Below, piece by piece: positions 7,224-15,020 of a stretch of DNA of 20,623 nt. A program made the translations under genes and the position numbers. Origin of the DNA: GCA-002282575 sp964606405 (GTDB lineage: Bacteria > Pseudomonadota > Gammaproteobacteria > Thiomicrospirales > Thiomicrospiraceae); assembly GCA_964606405.1 (NCBI GenBank), contig CAZSGH010000045.1, positions 1 through 20,623 on the forward strand, read 5' to 3'. Below the pieces are notes generated by a model that did not search any database, was not told the DNA's origin, and saw only the letters and a list, made by a program, of their open reading frames with translations. Numbering within the stretch: position 1 is the first letter of the stretch; the number at the start of each line of letters is the position of its first letter.

Positions 7224-7252
7224 AATATAGCAGTTTTATCGTTGCTTGTCAG
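7224..7252 (-). promoter_or_regulatory. Predicted sigma-70 promoter for ycgL (and sodB)
   Basis: Read on the minus strand: CTGACA (7252-7247), a 17-base spacer, then TATATT (7229-7224). The predicted start is about 30 bases before the ycgL ATG. Spacing and hexamers are good; no other support. Confidence 0.5.
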
Positions 7253-7264
7253 GACAAAGATTTG

Positions 7265-7293
7265 TTGACCTAAAGCCAGTGACTACTTAAAAT
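7265..7293 (+). promoter_or_regulatory. Predicted sigma-70 promoter for the NDUFA9-like gene and cca
   Basis: TTGACC (7265-7270), a 17-base spacer and TAAAAT (7288-7293), giving a start near 7300 and a leader of about 32 bases to ATG 7332. This is the best-scoring promoter by eye in the window. Confidence 0.55.
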
Positions 7294-7331
7294 CAAAAGA
7301 TATAAAAAAATTATTCAGGTTGAGGTTGTTC

Positions 7332-8279
7332 ATGCGCGTACTGGTTTTGGGTGGAACAGGATTTGTGGGGCGTGCATTGTTACGCCGTCTGTCACAAGAT
7401 GGGCATCAGCTAACCGTGCTGGTGCGTCGTCCCGAGCGTCATCGCGATTTGTCGCTGATTCCGAATGTGACGATGGTTGAAATGGTGCATTTCAGTGATT
7501 TGTTTTTGCGAAAGCATATTAAAGGGCAAGACGCTGTCATTAACTTGATTGGTATTTTGCATGAGCGGGGTAAGACGACTTTTGAACAAGCACATGTTGG
7601 TTTTGCTCGTAAACTTGTGGCTGCTTGCTCTGTTGAAGGGGTGACGCGTCTGTTACACATGTCTGCTCTAGGGGCAACGAGCGAAGCACCTAGTGCTTAT
7701 TTGCGTAGTAAAGCCGAAGCGCAAGCACTGGTGCATAGCAGTGGATTGGATGTAACAAGCTTTGCACCTTCTGTTATTTTTGGTCGTGGTGATCATTTTG
7801 TGTCGACTTTCCAGCACATGTTGTCGGTTTTGCCCATCATGGGTGTTGTTTGTCCGCAAGCTAAATTAACGCCTGTTTGGGTAGAGGATGTTGTCGATGT
7901 GATGGCACGAGCATTGCTCAATAAAACATCAATTGGTCAGCATTATGAGTTATGTGGAAGTCGAACCTATTCTATGTTGGAGTTAATTCGTTTGATTGGT
8001 GAGTTTGTGCCTTCTCATACGCGCTTGTTACCCTTATCGGATGGGTTGTCTCGCATCATGGCGCGTGTCATGGGCGTGATGCCAACGCCACTTTTTAGTA
8101 TGGACAACTACTATAGTCTGCAAGTGCCGTCAGTGTGTCAGTGCGTGTTGCCTTATAGTATTCAGCCTAAAAGTTTACGTAGTTATTTAGTGCAAACCTC
8201 GGGTAATGGGCTAACAAGAGATCGTTACACCGCCATGCGAGAGTCTGCAGGGCGTAACGTTAACGAACGGGTAAGCTGA
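7332..8279 (+). CDS. NDUFA9-like NAD(P)-binding epimerase/dehydrogenase family protein
   Basis: 315-residue atypical short-chain dehydrogenase. The N-terminal Rossmann motif VLVLGGTGFVG (residues 3-13) binds NAD(P). INLIGIL and HMSALGA follow, then the active-site pattern SAYLRSKAEAQ (Tyr and Lys four residues apart), SVIFGRGDHF, and TPVWVEDVVDVMARAL. This order is typical of the bacterial complex I NDUFA9-subunit-like family; the bacterial proteins' substrate is not firmly known to me. The C-terminal ~80 residues contain SMDNYYSLQ, seen in that family. ATG 7332 is chosen over an upstream TTG because TGAGG lies six bases before it. The stop is two bases from the TTG start of cca, indicating translational coupling. 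Confidence 0.85.
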   Translation: MRVLVLGGTGFVGRALLRRLSQDGHQLTVLVRRPERHRDLSLIPNVTMVEMVHFSDLFLRKHIKGQDAVINLIGILHERGKTTFEQAHVGFARKLVAACSVEGVTRLLHMSALGATSEAPSAYLRSKAEAQALVHSSGLDVTSFAPSVIFGRGDHFVSTFQHMLSVLPIMGVVCPQAKLTPVWVEDVVDVMARALLNKTSIGQHYELCGSRTYSMLELIRLIGEFVPSHTRLLPLSDGLSRIMARVMGVMPTPLFSMDNYYSLQVPSVCQCVLPYSIQPKSLRSYLVQTSGNGLTRDRYTAMRESAGRNVNERVS

Positions 8280-8281
8280 TT

Positions 8282-9493
8282 TTGCAAACTTGCCTTGTTG
8301 GGGGTGCGGTTCGTGATGCGTTGCTGGGTTTGCCAATAACTGAGCGCGATTGGGTTGTTGTCGGCGCAACGCCAGAACAGATGCTCGCGCAAGGCTTTAG
8401 ACAGGTAGGAAAGGATTTTCCTGTTTTCTTGCACCCCAAGACCCAAGAAGAATATGCCTTAGCACGCACAGAGCGTAAACAAGGGCAAGGTTATCATGGC
8501 TTTTCCTGCTTCAGCGATCCGAGTGTTACCCTTGAAGAGGATTTGCTGCGTCGCGATCTCACCATTAATGCCATGGCGCAGTGCGTAGATGGGATTATTG
8601 TAGATCCATTTAACGGTCAAGCCGATTTGGCCAATCGCGTGTTGCGTCATGTTAGTCCCGCTTTTAGCGAAGATCCTTTACGTGTGCTACGTGTTGCGCG
8701 TTTTGCTGCTAAATTAGCTCAGTTCCATTTTCAAATTGCCGACGAAACACGTTTGCTCATGAAGCAGATGGTCATCAGCGGTGAGCTTGCCAGTCTCACG
8801 CCTGAGCGCGTGTGGATGGAAACCGTCAAAGCCTTTGCGACACAGTCGCCACAGCTTTATTTTGAGGTGCTACATCAAATTGGTGCATTGCAACAGTTGA
8901 TGCCCGAAGTGGCGCGTTTATTCGATGTGCCGCAAGAGGCCAAGTGGCATCCCGAAGGGGATGCGGGGACGCACACGCTGATGGTGCTGCAGGCCATACG
9001 TCGCAGCACAGACGATGCGGCTTGTTTATGGGCGGCCTTGTGTCACGATTTAGGTAAGGGTGTCACGCCAGAATCGCTTTTGCCTAAGCACCCTGAGCAC
9101 GAGCTAAATGGCGTACCGCTGGTACTTGCTTTGTGCTCGCGCTATAAAGTACCAGCGGTAGTACAAGAATTGTCGGTTTTAGCCTGTCGTTGGCATGGTG
9201 ATATTCATAAAGCTCAAGAGTTGAGTTCTGAGCAACGCCTAGCGGTATTAGATGGCTGCGATGTGTGGCGTAAGCCTGAACGATTTAAACAGTTGTTGTT
9301 GGTTTGTCAGGCGGACTCTTGTGGGCGCTTAGGTTTTGAGCTGGAGCCTTATCCTCAGTTGGTATTGTGGCAAAGTTGGCTGGCGAGTTTGTCGCAAGTG
9401 TCAGCACAAGGCTTTATTGAGCAAGGTTTAAAAGGGGTGGATATTAAACGAGCCATTGCTCAGCAGCGATTAATGTTGCTGAACGCACTTTAA
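8282..9493 (+). CDS. cca: CCA-adding tRNA nucleotidyltransferase with HD domain
   Basis: 403-residue multifunctional Cca that adds or repairs the 3'-CCA of tRNAs. The class II nucleotidyltransferase head has LVGGAVRDALLG (5-16), metal-binding E21 and D23 in TERDWVVVG, LARTERK, and RRDLTINAMA. DPLRVLRVARFAAKL and TPERVWMET follow. The C-terminal HD phosphohydrolase domain has CHDLGKG with H255 and D256, the same numbering as E. coli Cca, which carries phosphatase and 2',3'-cyclic phosphodiesterase activities. The start is TTG: it lies two bases after the previous stop and puts LVGGAVRD at the same distance from the N-terminus as in E. coli, and no nearer ATG exists. Expression therefore probably depends on coupling with the upstream dehydrogenase gene. 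Confidence 0.97.
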   Translation: MQTCLVGGAVRDALLGLPITERDWVVVGATPEQMLAQGFRQVGKDFPVFLHPKTQEEYALARTERKQGQGYHGFSCFSDPSVTLEEDLLRRDLTINAMAQCVDGIIVDPFNGQADLANRVLRHVSPAFSEDPLRVLRVARFAAKLAQFHFQIADETRLLMKQMVISGELASLTPERVWMETVKAFATQSPQLYFEVLHQIGALQQLMPEVARLFDVPQEAKWHPEGDAGTHTLMVLQAIRRSTDDAACLWAALCHDLGKGVTPESLLPKHPEHELNGVPLVLALCSRYKVPAVVQELSVLACRWHGDIHKAQELSSEQRLAVLDGCDVWRKPERFKQLLLVCQADSCGRLGFELEPYPQLVLWQSWLASLSQVSAQGFIEQGLKGVDIKRAIAQQRLMLLNAL

Positions 9494-9510
9494 TGTCGGT
9501 ATATTATTTG

Positions 9511-9539
9511 TTGTAAAAAAGCAACAATATTGGTATTAT
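9511..9539 (+). promoter_or_regulatory. Predicted sigma-70 promoter for the OmpA-domain gene
   Basis: TTGTAA (9511-9516), a 17-base spacer and TATTAT (9534-9539). A short inverted repeat, TTGTTG (9508-9513) / CAACAA (9522-9527), overlaps the -35 region and might be an operator or a weak terminator stem after cca. Confidence 0.42.
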
Positions 9540-9585
9540 GATGAAGTTATTGAAAACATCTGTTTATTAATTAAGGAATTTTATT

Positions 9586-10188
9586 ATGCGTAAATTGGTA
9601 TTGTTGGCAGCTTTAGCTGCGGTTGCTTCTGCTGCTCAGGCAGCACCTCGTGAAGCTTTTTGGTCTGACAGCAGTGGTGTTGTGGTAAAAGATGGTCAAG
9701 GTAACTGCTTGCGTACGCCTTTCTGGACAGATGCTGACGGTGTTTGTCCTTCAGCGCCTAAAGCTGCTCCAGCACCAACACCTGTTGCTGCAATGGCTGC
9801 TCCAGCAGCGGCTGCGCCAATTTCTACACCAGTGAGCACTAAGCATACTTTCAATGCTGGTGCGATGTTTGCCTTTGACAGTGCTAAGCTAACGCCTGCT
9901 GCTGAACAAGATATGGCTAAAATGGCTGCTGAAGCAAAAAGCTTAAAAACATTAAACTTAGTGTTGGTTGAAGGTCATACTGACAACATCGGTACTGCTG
10001 CTTATAACCAGCAATTGTCAATCAAGCGTGCTATGGCAGTACGTACTGCGTTAATTGCTAACGGTGTGCCAGCTAACTTAATCGAAGCTAAGGGATATGG
10101 TTTTGATAAGCCTGTTGCAAGCAACAAGTCAAAAGATGGTCGTGCACAGAACCGTCGTGTAGAGATTACGATCAACGGCACAAAATAA
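9586..10188 (+). CDS. Secreted OmpA-domain (peptidoglycan-binding) protein
   Basis: 200-residue envelope protein. Residues 1-19 are a Sec signal peptide ending AQA before APRE. The mature N-terminus has a short Trp/Cys-containing module with AFWSDSSG, GNCLRTPFW and DADGVC; its two cysteines could form a periplasmic disulfide. An Ala/Pro-rich linker (about 53-82) leads to the OmpA C-terminal domain, residues ~88-200. Motifs there are FAFDSAKLTPAAEQ, VLVEGHTDNIGTAAYNQQLS, KRAMAVRTALIANGV and RAQNRRVEITING, with the Asp and Arg positions that bind diaminopimelate. No beta-barrel is present, so it is likely a periplasmic protein that tethers to the cell wall rather than a porin. AAGGAA 9573-9578 is the ribosome-binding site, and its own terminator follows. 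Confidence 0.92.
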   Translation: MRKLVLLAALAAVASAAQAAPREAFWSDSSGVVVKDGQGNCLRTPFWTDADGVCPSAPKAAPAPTPVAAMAAPAAAAPISTPVSTKHTFNAGAMFAFDSAKLTPAAEQDMAKMAAEAKSLKTLNLVLVEGHTDNIGTAAYNQQLSIKRAMAVRTALIANGVPANLIEAKGYGFDKPVASNKSKDGRAQNRRVEITINGTK

Positions 10189-10204
10189 GCCTTGATTTGT
10201 CTCG

Positions 10205-10234
10205 AAAAGCCCCGCCATTGTGCGGGGCTTTTTT
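10205..10234 (+). terminator. Rho-independent terminator after the OmpA-domain gene
   Basis: Stem AAAAGCCCCGC (10205-10215) / GCGGGGCTTTT (10222-10232) with a 6-base loop, followed by more T residues. It separates the OmpA-domain gene from the carbon gene block. Confidence 0.94.
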
Positions 10235-10245
10235 GTTTCTTGCGC

Positions 10246-10257
10246 ATTAATATTAAT
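10246..10257. promoter_or_regulatory. AT-rich perfect palindrome upstream of tkt, possible operator
   Basis: ATTAATATTAAT is a perfect 12-base palindrome about 30-40 bases upstream of the predicted tkt -35 box, bordered by GCGC on both sides (GCGC-palindrome-AA-GCGC). LysR-type regulators such as CbbR bind T-N11-A dyads in such positions. A link to the CbbR-like gene at 18216 is inference. Confidence 0.35.
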
Positions 10258-10286
10258 AAGCGCTTCGTTAGCCACTTGCCCAAATG

Positions 10287-10315
10287 TTGTAAATCGGTGA
10301 AAATACCAATATTGT
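10287..10315 (+). promoter_or_regulatory. Predicted sigma-70 promoter for tkt
   Basis: TTGTAA (10287-10292), a 17-base spacer and TATTGT (10310-10315). The -35 hexamer and spacing match those predicted for the upstream OmpA-domain gene. The leader to ATG 10368 would be about 46 bases. Confidence 0.42.
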
Positions 10316-10367
10316 GTCCAGTGCTGGGCGCACAAGATTTATTTTTCAAACTTTTGAGGACTCGTTT

Positions 10368-12401
10368 ATGTCTAACCGTCGTGAACTCGCTAATGCCATT
10401 CGTGCGCTCAGTATGGATGCGGTGCAAAAAGCTAAATCAGGCCATCCAGGTGCGCCTATGGGCATGGCGGATATCGCCGAGGTTCTGTGGAATAGCCACA
10501 TGAAATTCAATCCCAAAAACGCTAAATGGGCTGACCGTGATCGCTTCGTGCTATCTAACGGTCATGGTTCAATGTTGATGTACTCTTTGTTGCATCTCAC
10601 AGGCTTTAATTTGAGCATTGACGACATCAAAAATTTCCGTCAATTTCACTCAAAAACAGCAGGTCACCCAGAGTATGGTTATGCTGACGGTATCGAAACA
10701 ACGACAGGTCCATTAGGTCAGGGTATTACCAATGCGGTTGGTATGGCAATTGCGGAACGCACTTTGGCAGCCCAGTTTAACCGTCCAGGCCACGCGGTCG
10801 TTAATCATCATACCTATGTTTTCATGGGTGACGGCTGTTTAATGGAAGGCTTGTCGCATGAGTCTTGTGCGATGGCGGGTGCTTTGGGTTTAGGTAAGCT
10901 GGTTGCTTTCTGGGACGACAACAATATTTCGATTGACGGTCACATCGATGAGTGGATGGAGCAAGATGTTCCAGGACGTTTTGAATCTTATGGTTGGCAC
11001 GTGATTCGTGATGTCGATGGTCATAACGCTGAAGCGGTTGATGCTGCGATTCACGAAGCGAAATCAGTTCAAGATAAGCCGACATTAATCTGTACGCGTA
11101 CGACGATTGGTTTTGGTTCGCCAAACCTATGTGGTACGCATGATTGTCACGGCGCGCCACTAGGTGATGCTGAAATCGCGTTAACACGTGAAAATCTAGG
11201 TTGGCACCATGAGCCGTTTGTTATCCCACAAAACGTTTATGACGGTTGGGATCACACAGCAAAAGGCGCACAAGAAGAGTCAGTTTGGAACGAGCTATTC
11301 GCGTCTTATGAACAAAACTATCCTGATTTAGCGAAAGAGTTCAAACGTCGTATGTCGGGCGAGCTGCCTGCGAACTTTGAAGTGGAAATGGATAAGTTTA
11401 TTGCTAAAACACAAGCAGATATGCCAAACATCGCGTCGCGTAAAGCATCGCAAAATGCCATTGAAGCGATGGGTCCATTGTTGCCAGAGTTGTTTGGTGG
11501 TTCAGCCGATTTAACAGGTTCTAACCTAACCAACTGGTCTGGAACGGTTAAAGTGAACAAAAATAATGCCAATGGTAACTACATCTCTTGGGGTGTGCGT
11601 GAGTTCGGTATGGCACACATGATGAACGGTATGGTGCTTCATGGTGGCTTTAAGGTTTATGGCGCAACCTTCTTGATGTTCATGGAGTTCATGCGTAATG
11701 CCTTGCGTATGTCTGCGTTAATGAAAATTGGCACTATCTATGTTTACACGCATGACTCAATCGGTCTGGGTGAAGATGGTCCAACGCATCAGCCTGTTGA
11801 GCAAATTGCGACCATGCGTGCGATTCCTAACTTCCAAACGTGGCGTGCTTGTGATGCGATTGAGTCTGCAGTTTCTTGGAAAGTCGCGGTGATGCGTTCA
11901 AATGCACCAACAGCCTTGATTTTCTCACGTCAGAATCTGACGCCAATGGCAAGAACTGAAGATCAGGTCAAGAACATTGAGAAGGGTGGTTACATCCTAC
12001 GTGATACCAATGGCGAGCCAGATGTTATCTTGATCGCAACAGGTTCTGAAGTGCAGTTGGCGATGAAAGCTGCTGAGCAGTTGGCTGTTGATGACATCCA
12101 AGCTCGTGTGGTTTCTATGCCGTGTGCTGAAATGTTCTCAGCGCAATCTGCAGAATACCGCGAAATGGTATTGCCTTCTTACATTCGTGAGCGCGTTGCA
12201 ATTGAAGCAGGTATCACTGATTACTGGCGTAAGTTCGTCGGCTTAGACGGCGCTGTTGTTGGTATCGATACCTTCGGTGAGTCTGCACCTGCTGATGTTC
12301 TGTTTAAGCACTTTGGTTTCACCGTTGAAAACGTGGTTAACACGGCGCTAGATCTGTTAGATGATGGCTGTGAAGACGGTTGTTGCGGAAGCTGCTCGTA
12401 A
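10368..12401 (+). CDS. tkt: Transketolase with a cysteine-rich C-terminal tail
   Basis: 677-residue thiamine-diphosphate enzyme that transfers two-carbon ketol units between sugar phosphates in the pentose-phosphate and Calvin cycles. Seen are SGHPGAPMGMADIAEVLW, DRFVLSNGHGSMLMYSLLH, TTGPLGQG, the ThDP/Mg motif GDGCLMEG with DDNNISIDG, and the pyrimidine-domain block GLGEDGPTHQPVEQ. ATG 10368 is preferred over an upstream in-frame GTG because GAGGA (10356-10360) precedes it and the sequence then starts like E. coli TktA. The usual C-terminus (FTVENVV...LL) is followed by an extra stretch, residues ~665-677, with cysteines at 668, 672, 673 and 676 (C-x3-CC-x2-C) among Asp and Gly. This tail is absent from E. 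coli TktA and could bind metal or respond to redox; neither is shown. Confidence 0.96.
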   Translation: MSNRRELANAIRALSMDAVQKAKSGHPGAPMGMADIAEVLWNSHMKFNPKNAKWADRDRFVLSNGHGSMLMYSLLHLTGFNLSIDDIKNFRQFHSKTAGHPEYGYADGIETTTGPLGQGITNAVGMAIAERTLAAQFNRPGHAVVNHHTYVFMGDGCLMEGLSHESCAMAGALGLGKLVAFWDDNNISIDGHIDEWMEQDVPGRFESYGWHVIRDVDGHNAEAVDAAIHEAKSVQDKPTLICTRTTIGFGSPNLCGTHDCHGAPLGDAEIALTRENLGWHHEPFVIPQNVYDGWDHTAKGAQEESVWNELFASYEQNYPDLAKEFKRRMSGELPANFEVEMDKFIAKTQADMPNIASRKASQNAIEAMGPLLPELFGGSADLTGSNLTNWSGTVKVNKNNANGNYISWGVREFGMAHMMNGMVLHGGFKVYGATFLMFMEFMRNALRMSALMKIGTIYVYTHDSIGLGEDGPTHQPVEQIATMRAIPNFQTWRACDAIESAVSWKVAVMRSNAPTALIFSRQNLTPMARTEDQVKNIEKGGYILRDTNGEPDVILIATGSEVQLAMKAAEQLAVDDIQARVVSMPCAEMFSAQSAEYREMVLPSYIRERVAIEAGITDYWRKFVGLDGAVVGIDTFGESAPADVLFKHFGFTVENVVNTALDLLDDGCEDGCCGSCS

Positions 12402-12414
12402 TTCGAGATAAGTT

Positions 12415-12442
12415 GTTACGCCACGCCTTTGCATGGCGTAAC
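12415..12442 (+). terminator. Stem-loop between tkt and gap
   Basis: GTTACGCCA (12415-12423) pairs with TGGCGTAAC (12434-12442), with GC/GC inside around a CTTT loop. The T-run after it is interrupted (TCATAAAATTTTG), so it may be a weak terminator, attenuator or RNA-stabilising stem. Confidence 0.5.
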
Positions 12443-12486
12443 TCATAAAATTTTGTGTTTTTTAAGTGTTATAGGAGTCATCTATT

Positions 12487-13482
12487 ATGGCGATTAAAGT
12501 CGGTATTAATGGTTTCGGTCGTATTGGCCGTATGGTGTTTCGTGCTGCAGCAAAAGATTTCCCAGAAATCGAAATTGTTGCGATTAACGATTTGTTAGAG
12601 CCTGACTATTTAGCTTACATGCTTAAGTATGACTCAGTTCACGGTCGTTTTAATGGTGATGTGTCTGTTGATGGTAATGCAATGGTTGTTAACGGTAAGA
12701 AAATCCGTTTGACAGCTGAGCGTGATCCTGCCAATTTGAAGTGGGATGAAGTTGGTGTTGACATCGTGATCGAGGCAACAGGTTTCTTCTTGACTGAAGA
12801 GTCTTGCATGGCACACATCAAAGCTGGTGCTAAGAAAGTGGTTCAGTCTGCCCCTTCTAAAGATGCGACACCAATGTTCGTTTATGGCGTTAACCATGAA
12901 GAATATGCGGGTCAAGCAATCGTTTCTGCTGCATCTTGCACCACAAACGGTTTGGCACCAGTGGCTAAAGTATTGCACGACAATTTCGGTATCAAGCGTG
13001 GTTTGATGTCAACCGTTCATGCTGCAACAGCAACACAAAAAACAGTTGACGGTCCTTCTTCTAAAGATTGGCGCGGTGGTCGTGGTATCTTAGAAAACAT
13101 CATCCCATCTTCTACAGGTGCTGCTAAAGCAGTAGGTGTTGTATTGCCTTCGTTGAATGGCAAGTTGACAGGTGTTTCTTTCCGCGTACCAACATCTGAC
13201 GTTTCTGTAGTTGATTTGACTGTGGAATTAGAAAAGCCAGCGGCTTACAAAGAAATTTGTGCAGCGATGAAAGCAGCTTCTGAAGGTGCGATGAAAGGTG
13301 TGTTGGGTTATACAGAAGAATCTGTTGTTTCTACTGACTTCCGTGGTGATGCTCACCCATCAATTTTCGACGCGAAAGCAGGTCTGTCTTTAGATCCTAC
13401 GTTCGTTAAAGTAATTGCTTGGTACGACAACGAGTATGGTTACACCTGTAACCTAATGCGTTTAGTGAAGCACGTTGCTTAA
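12487..13482 (+). CDS. gap: Glyceraldehyde-3-phosphate dehydrogenase, type I
   Basis: 331-residue GAPDH interconverting glyceraldehyde-3-phosphate and 1,3-bisphosphoglycerate. The Rossmann start is VGINGFGRIGRMVFRAA; D35 in AINDLLEPDY marks NAD preference. The catalytic site is SAASCTTNG with nucleophile C151, followed by STVHAATATQKTVDGPS, RGGRG, SSTGAAKAVG and WYDNEYGYTCNLMRLV. It aligns with E. coli GapA throughout, except that the second active-site cysteine (CTTNC in E. coli) is Gly155 here. AGGAG about 10 bases before the ATG is the ribosome-binding site. As the only GAPDH in this block it probably serves both glycolytic and reductive directions, but an NADP-dependent paralogue elsewhere is possible. 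The 3' end is 40 bases from the composite repeat R5. Confidence 0.97.
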   Translation: MAIKVGINGFGRIGRMVFRAAAKDFPEIEIVAINDLLEPDYLAYMLKYDSVHGRFNGDVSVDGNAMVVNGKKIRLTAERDPANLKWDEVGVDIVIEATGFFLTEESCMAHIKAGAKKVVQSAPSKDATPMFVYGVNHEEYAGQAIVSAASCTTNGLAPVAKVLHDNFGIKRGLMSTVHAATATQKTVDGPSSKDWRGGRGILENIIPSSTGAAKAVGVVLPSLNGKLTGVSFRVPTSDVSVVDLTVELEKPAAYKEICAAMKAASEGAMKGVLGYTEESVVSTDFRGDAHPSIFDAKAGLSLDPTFVKVIAWYDNEYGYTCNLMRLVKHVA

Positions 13483-13500
13483 TTTAAGAGTACATATTAA

Positions 13501-13633
13501 CCCCTAAAAGATGGATAGGGGTCTGGGGAAAGGTGGCTAATCATTACATGTAACTTCTTGATGTAAACCTTACCCCAGATAAAAAACAACTTTGGGAAGA
13601 CTAACAATGCACGAAGTGTAATTTGGTCTTCCT
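13501..13633. repeat. Composite two-hairpin repeat element, copy R5, inside the gap-pgk gap
   Basis: Hairpin A is CTGGGGAAAGG (13523-13533) / CCTTACCCCAG (13568-13578), enclosing the palindrome TTACATGTAA (13544-13553). After 15 bases, hairpin B runs 13594-13632 with arms GGGAAGACTAACAATGCAC and GTGTAATTTGGTCTTCC around the tip C-GAA-G. A small extra stem CCCCTA (13501-13506) / TAGGGG (13516-13521) precedes them and may or may not belong. The order, the 15-base spacing and the linker AAAAAACAACTTTGGGAAG match copy R1. The element ends about eight bases before the GGAG (13641-13644) of pgk, so it can affect pgk translation or message stability. Confidence 0.7.
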
Positions 13634-13654
13634 AAATTACGGAGCTTAAGTATT

Positions 13655-14836
13655 ATGGCATTTATTCGTATGGCTGATTTGGATCTGAAAGGTAAGCGCG
13701 TGTTAATTCGTGCTGACCTGAACGTTCCTGTTAAAGATGGAAAAGTTACTTCTGATGCGCGTATCAAAGCGTCGATGAAGACGTTTGAAGCAGCAATGAA
13801 CGCTGGCGCTAAAGTTATGGTCATGTCGCACTTAGGTCGTCCAGAAGAAGGTGTGTTCTCGGAAGAGAACTCACTGGCACCTGTTGCAGCGGATTTGTCT
13901 GCTAAGTTAGGCAAAACGGTTCGTTTGGTGAAAGACTGGGTTGACGGTGGCTTTGATGTTGCAGAAGGTGAGTTGGTTCTACTGGAAAACGTTCGTTTTA
14001 ACAAAGGCGAAAAGAAAAATCTAGATGAAACAGCACAGAAGTACGCAGCACTATGTGACGTTTTTGTAATGGATGCATTCGGTACAGCGCACCGTGCAGA
14101 AGGTTCAACACACGGCGTGGCTAAGTTTGCACCGATTGCTTGTGCTGGCTTGCTGTTAACGGAAGAATTAGAAGCCTTAGAAAAAGCATTGTTGGCTCCC
14201 GCGCGTCCGTTAGTGGCGATTGTTGGTGGTTCTAAAGTGTCAACTAAGCTAACTGTATTAGAAAGCTTGGCTGACAAGGTAGATCAGTTGGTTGTTGGTG
14301 GTGGTATTGCTAACACCTTTATTAAGTCTATCGGCAATAACGTCGGTAAGTCTTTGTGCGAAGATGATTTAGTACCAACTGCTCAAATGTTGAGCGCTAA
14401 GATGGCTGCTCGTGGTGCATCGATTCCTGTTGCGCAAGATGTGGTTGTTGGTAAGAAGTTCGATCCGAATGAACCAGCGATTCAAAAAGCAGCAACTGAT
14501 GTGGCTGATGATGACATGATTTTTGACATCGGTCCTAAGGCTGCTCAAGAGTTGGTTGATATCATTATGAATGCAGGTACGGTTGTTTGGAATGGTCCAG
14601 TTGGCGTATTTGAGTTTGACCAGTTTGGTGAAGGTACAAAGGCCATTGCCATGGCGATTGCTAATACTAAGGCGTTCACCTTGGCTGGCGGCGGCGATAC
14701 CATCGCAGCAGTACAGAAATATGATATCGAAGACAAAGTATCTTACATCTCTACAGGTGGTGGTGCTTTCTTGGAATTCTTAGAAGGTAAAGAGTTACCT
14801 GCTGTGGCGATCTTAAACGCGCGCGCGGCAAAGTAA
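13655..14836 (+). CDS. pgk: Phosphoglycerate kinase
   Basis: 393-residue two-domain kinase that interconverts 1,3-bisphosphoglycerate/ADP and 3-phosphoglycerate/ATP. Motifs: KRVLIRADLNVPVKDGKV (N-terminal substrate site), SHLGRP, ENVRFNKGEKKN, FVMDAFGTAHRA, ACAGLLLTEELEAL, AIVGGSKVSTKLTVLE, VVGGGIANTF, WNGPVGVFEFDQFGEGT, and the C-terminal nucleotide/phosphate loop GGGDT with YISTGGGAFLEFLEG. Length and order equal E. coli Pgk. GGAG at 13641-13644 is the ribosome-binding site. It is separated from gap by 172 bases largely occupied by the R5 repeat, and is followed immediately by a terminator. gap and pgk therefore probably form a transcript distinct from pyk-fba. Confidence 0.98.
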   Translation: MAFIRMADLDLKGKRVLIRADLNVPVKDGKVTSDARIKASMKTFEAAMNAGAKVMVMSHLGRPEEGVFSEENSLAPVAADLSAKLGKTVRLVKDWVDGGFDVAEGELVLLENVRFNKGEKKNLDETAQKYAALCDVFVMDAFGTAHRAEGSTHGVAKFAPIACAGLLLTEELEALEKALLAPARPLVAIVGGSKVSTKLTVLESLADKVDQLVVGGGIANTFIKSIGNNVGKSLCEDDLVPTAQMLSAKMAARGASIPVAQDVVVGKKFDPNEPAIQKAATDVADDDMIFDIGPKAAQELVDIIMNAGTVVWNGPVGVFEFDQFGEGTKAIAMAIANTKAFTLAGGGDTIAAVQKYDIEDKVSYISTGGGAFLEFLEGKELPAVAILNARAAK

Positions 14837-14844
14837 TTTAAAGA

Positions 14845-14879
14845 GGGGCGGTTGTGCATGCAACCTCCCCATTTTTTTA
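14845..14879 (+). terminator. Rho-independent terminator after pgk
   Basis: GGGG-C-GGTTG (14845-14854) pairs with CAACC-T-CCCC (14861-14870) with one C/T mismatch and a TGCATG loop, followed by ATTTTTTT. It ends the tkt/gap/pgk transcript before pyk. Confidence 0.85.
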
Positions 14880-14933
14880 GTATCTGAAATGATACGGTTG
14901 ATCGGTATATTACGATTAACTGTAAAACTTTTT

Positions 14934-14948
14934 ACCAGTCTGACTGGT
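14934..14948. promoter_or_regulatory. Inverted repeat in the pyk leader, possible operator
   Basis: ACCAGT-CTG-ACTGGT is a perfect 6-bp dyad with a 3-base centre. It lies 73 bases before the chosen pyk start and downstream of the pgk terminator, in the region where a separate pyk promoter must lie. I could not assign a convincing promoter here. Confidence 0.35.
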
Positions 14949-15020
14949 TATACGCCTAGAGATTTCAACAGGTGGATTGCCAGACAGATTGGGTCAATTA
15001 ATGACTGTTTAGGGAAAAAG

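Noticed and set aside
13570..14277. Long antisense reading frame (235 codons) opposite pgk
   Set aside because: It is Ser/Ala/Thr-rich with no recognisable domain and lies wholly opposite well-conserved pgk codons; it is a shadow frame.
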